From: Inonotus obliquus | Lineage: Eukaryota > Basidiomycota > Agaricomycetes > Hymenochaetales > Hymenochaetaceae | Length of the DNA stretch: 64,000 nucleotides | Direction: 5' to 3' | NCBI GenBank assembly: GCA_032164295.1 | Contig: JAJHTX010000007.1 | Span: 1,524,501 to 1,588,500, forward strand | Shown: in pieces, positions 63,601 through 64,000 of the stretch | Position numbering within the stretch: the stretch's first letter is position 1 | Layout: each line of letters opens with the position of its first letter | The notes under the pieces: generated by a model | Databases searched by the model: none | Seen by the model: the letters and a program-made list of their open reading frames with translations, nothing else | Told to the model about the DNA's origin: nothing | Position numbers and translations under genes: made by a program

Positions 63601-64000
63601 CGATAGTTACCATTCGACGCCGAAGAGGTGGCGCATGATTCGAGTAAAGACAGGCGCCACTAGTATGGTCGAGTTGCGGTCTCGGCGCAGTCAGTTGATA
63701 TGCACCCCTCATTCATTATGCATAACGTCAAGAATCAATTGATATGATTATGACCGGGAGCTTGGAGGTGTTGTTGAGCGTCTTTACTTCGCCAAAGTAA
63801 CCAAAAGCGCGACTGTGGCTCATGATTCAGACCTCTCGCCGAAGCACTGTGGATAAGATAACTAACCTATATTTATCCTCTGCCTCCGTGATCAGATACA
63901 TAGAATTCCGACCGAGACGACCGAAGTGCTTCTCCCACGGAGCGTAATTTTCAACGTTTGGGTGAAGATTATCCTCCCGTAGCAACCTCCTATCTCGACA
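63601..64000. other. no gene seen
   Basis: The 3' flank of the SDR gene to the window edge. Only short frames. Confidence 0.4.

Overview
The window is nuclear DNA of a filamentous basidiomycete, most likely an Agaricomycete. Nearly every gene is cut by many short GT-AG introns (about 50-60 nt). The proteins include a PRP8 in 27 pieces, a fungal zinc-cluster factor, etherase-like glutathione transferases and an SSU1-type transporter. Between gene islands lie decayed transposons. No species can be named from sequence alone. Gene models were built by hand from splice sites, reading phase and family motifs. For most of them the exon lengths sum exactly to an open frame.

0-3.6 kb: a membrane protein gene running off the left edge, divergent from an SSU1/TDT-type transporter, then an intron-containing tRNA with tyrosine-type identity but anticodon ATA. 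3.6-14 kb: gene-poor repeat graveyard. It holds one small four-exon gene (5660-6092), a fold-back element, two sets of direct repeats in which some copies show CpG decay, a tRNA-like SINE candidate and a broken hAT transposase. 14-21 kb: a segmental duplication of about 3 kb. Each copy carries a member of an exon-repeat family of small proteins and the 3' end of a RAX1-like gene. Only the right copy joins an intact RAX1-like gene (20536-22916).

23-30.6 kb: a cytosine-deaminase-like amidohydrolase with two apparent +1 homopolymer frameshifts, a divergent dienelactone hydrolase, a Dabb-domain protein, the actin capping protein alpha subunit and a Cys-rich/Pro-Met-rich protein. 31-34.4 kb: a tandem glutathione-transferase array (one pseudogene, two intact genes) with a 181-bp hAT-type MITE between the first two. 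34.8-43.5 kb: phosphomannose isomerase, INO80 subunit IES6, a SAP-domain protein, two tandem paralogues of a small secreted-type protein family, and a coiled-coil protein.

43.6-64 kb: PRP8, a convergent PH-like-domain protein, a zinc-cluster protein with its Zn2Cys6 motif near the C-terminus, about 3 kb without a confident gene, and a short-chain dehydrogenase. The core genes (CAP1, PRP8, IES6, PMI) are housekeeping functions: actin capping, splicing, chromatin remodelling and GDP-mannose supply. The GSTs, dienelactone hydrolase, amidohydrolase, SDR and transporter look like the accessory detoxification and catabolism set of a wood- or litter-associated fungus (inference). The most unusual items are the exon-repeat family with its segmental duplication, the tRNA-Tyr-like gene with A34, a 4-nt microexon in PRP8, and a 31-nt intron supported by a paralogue.
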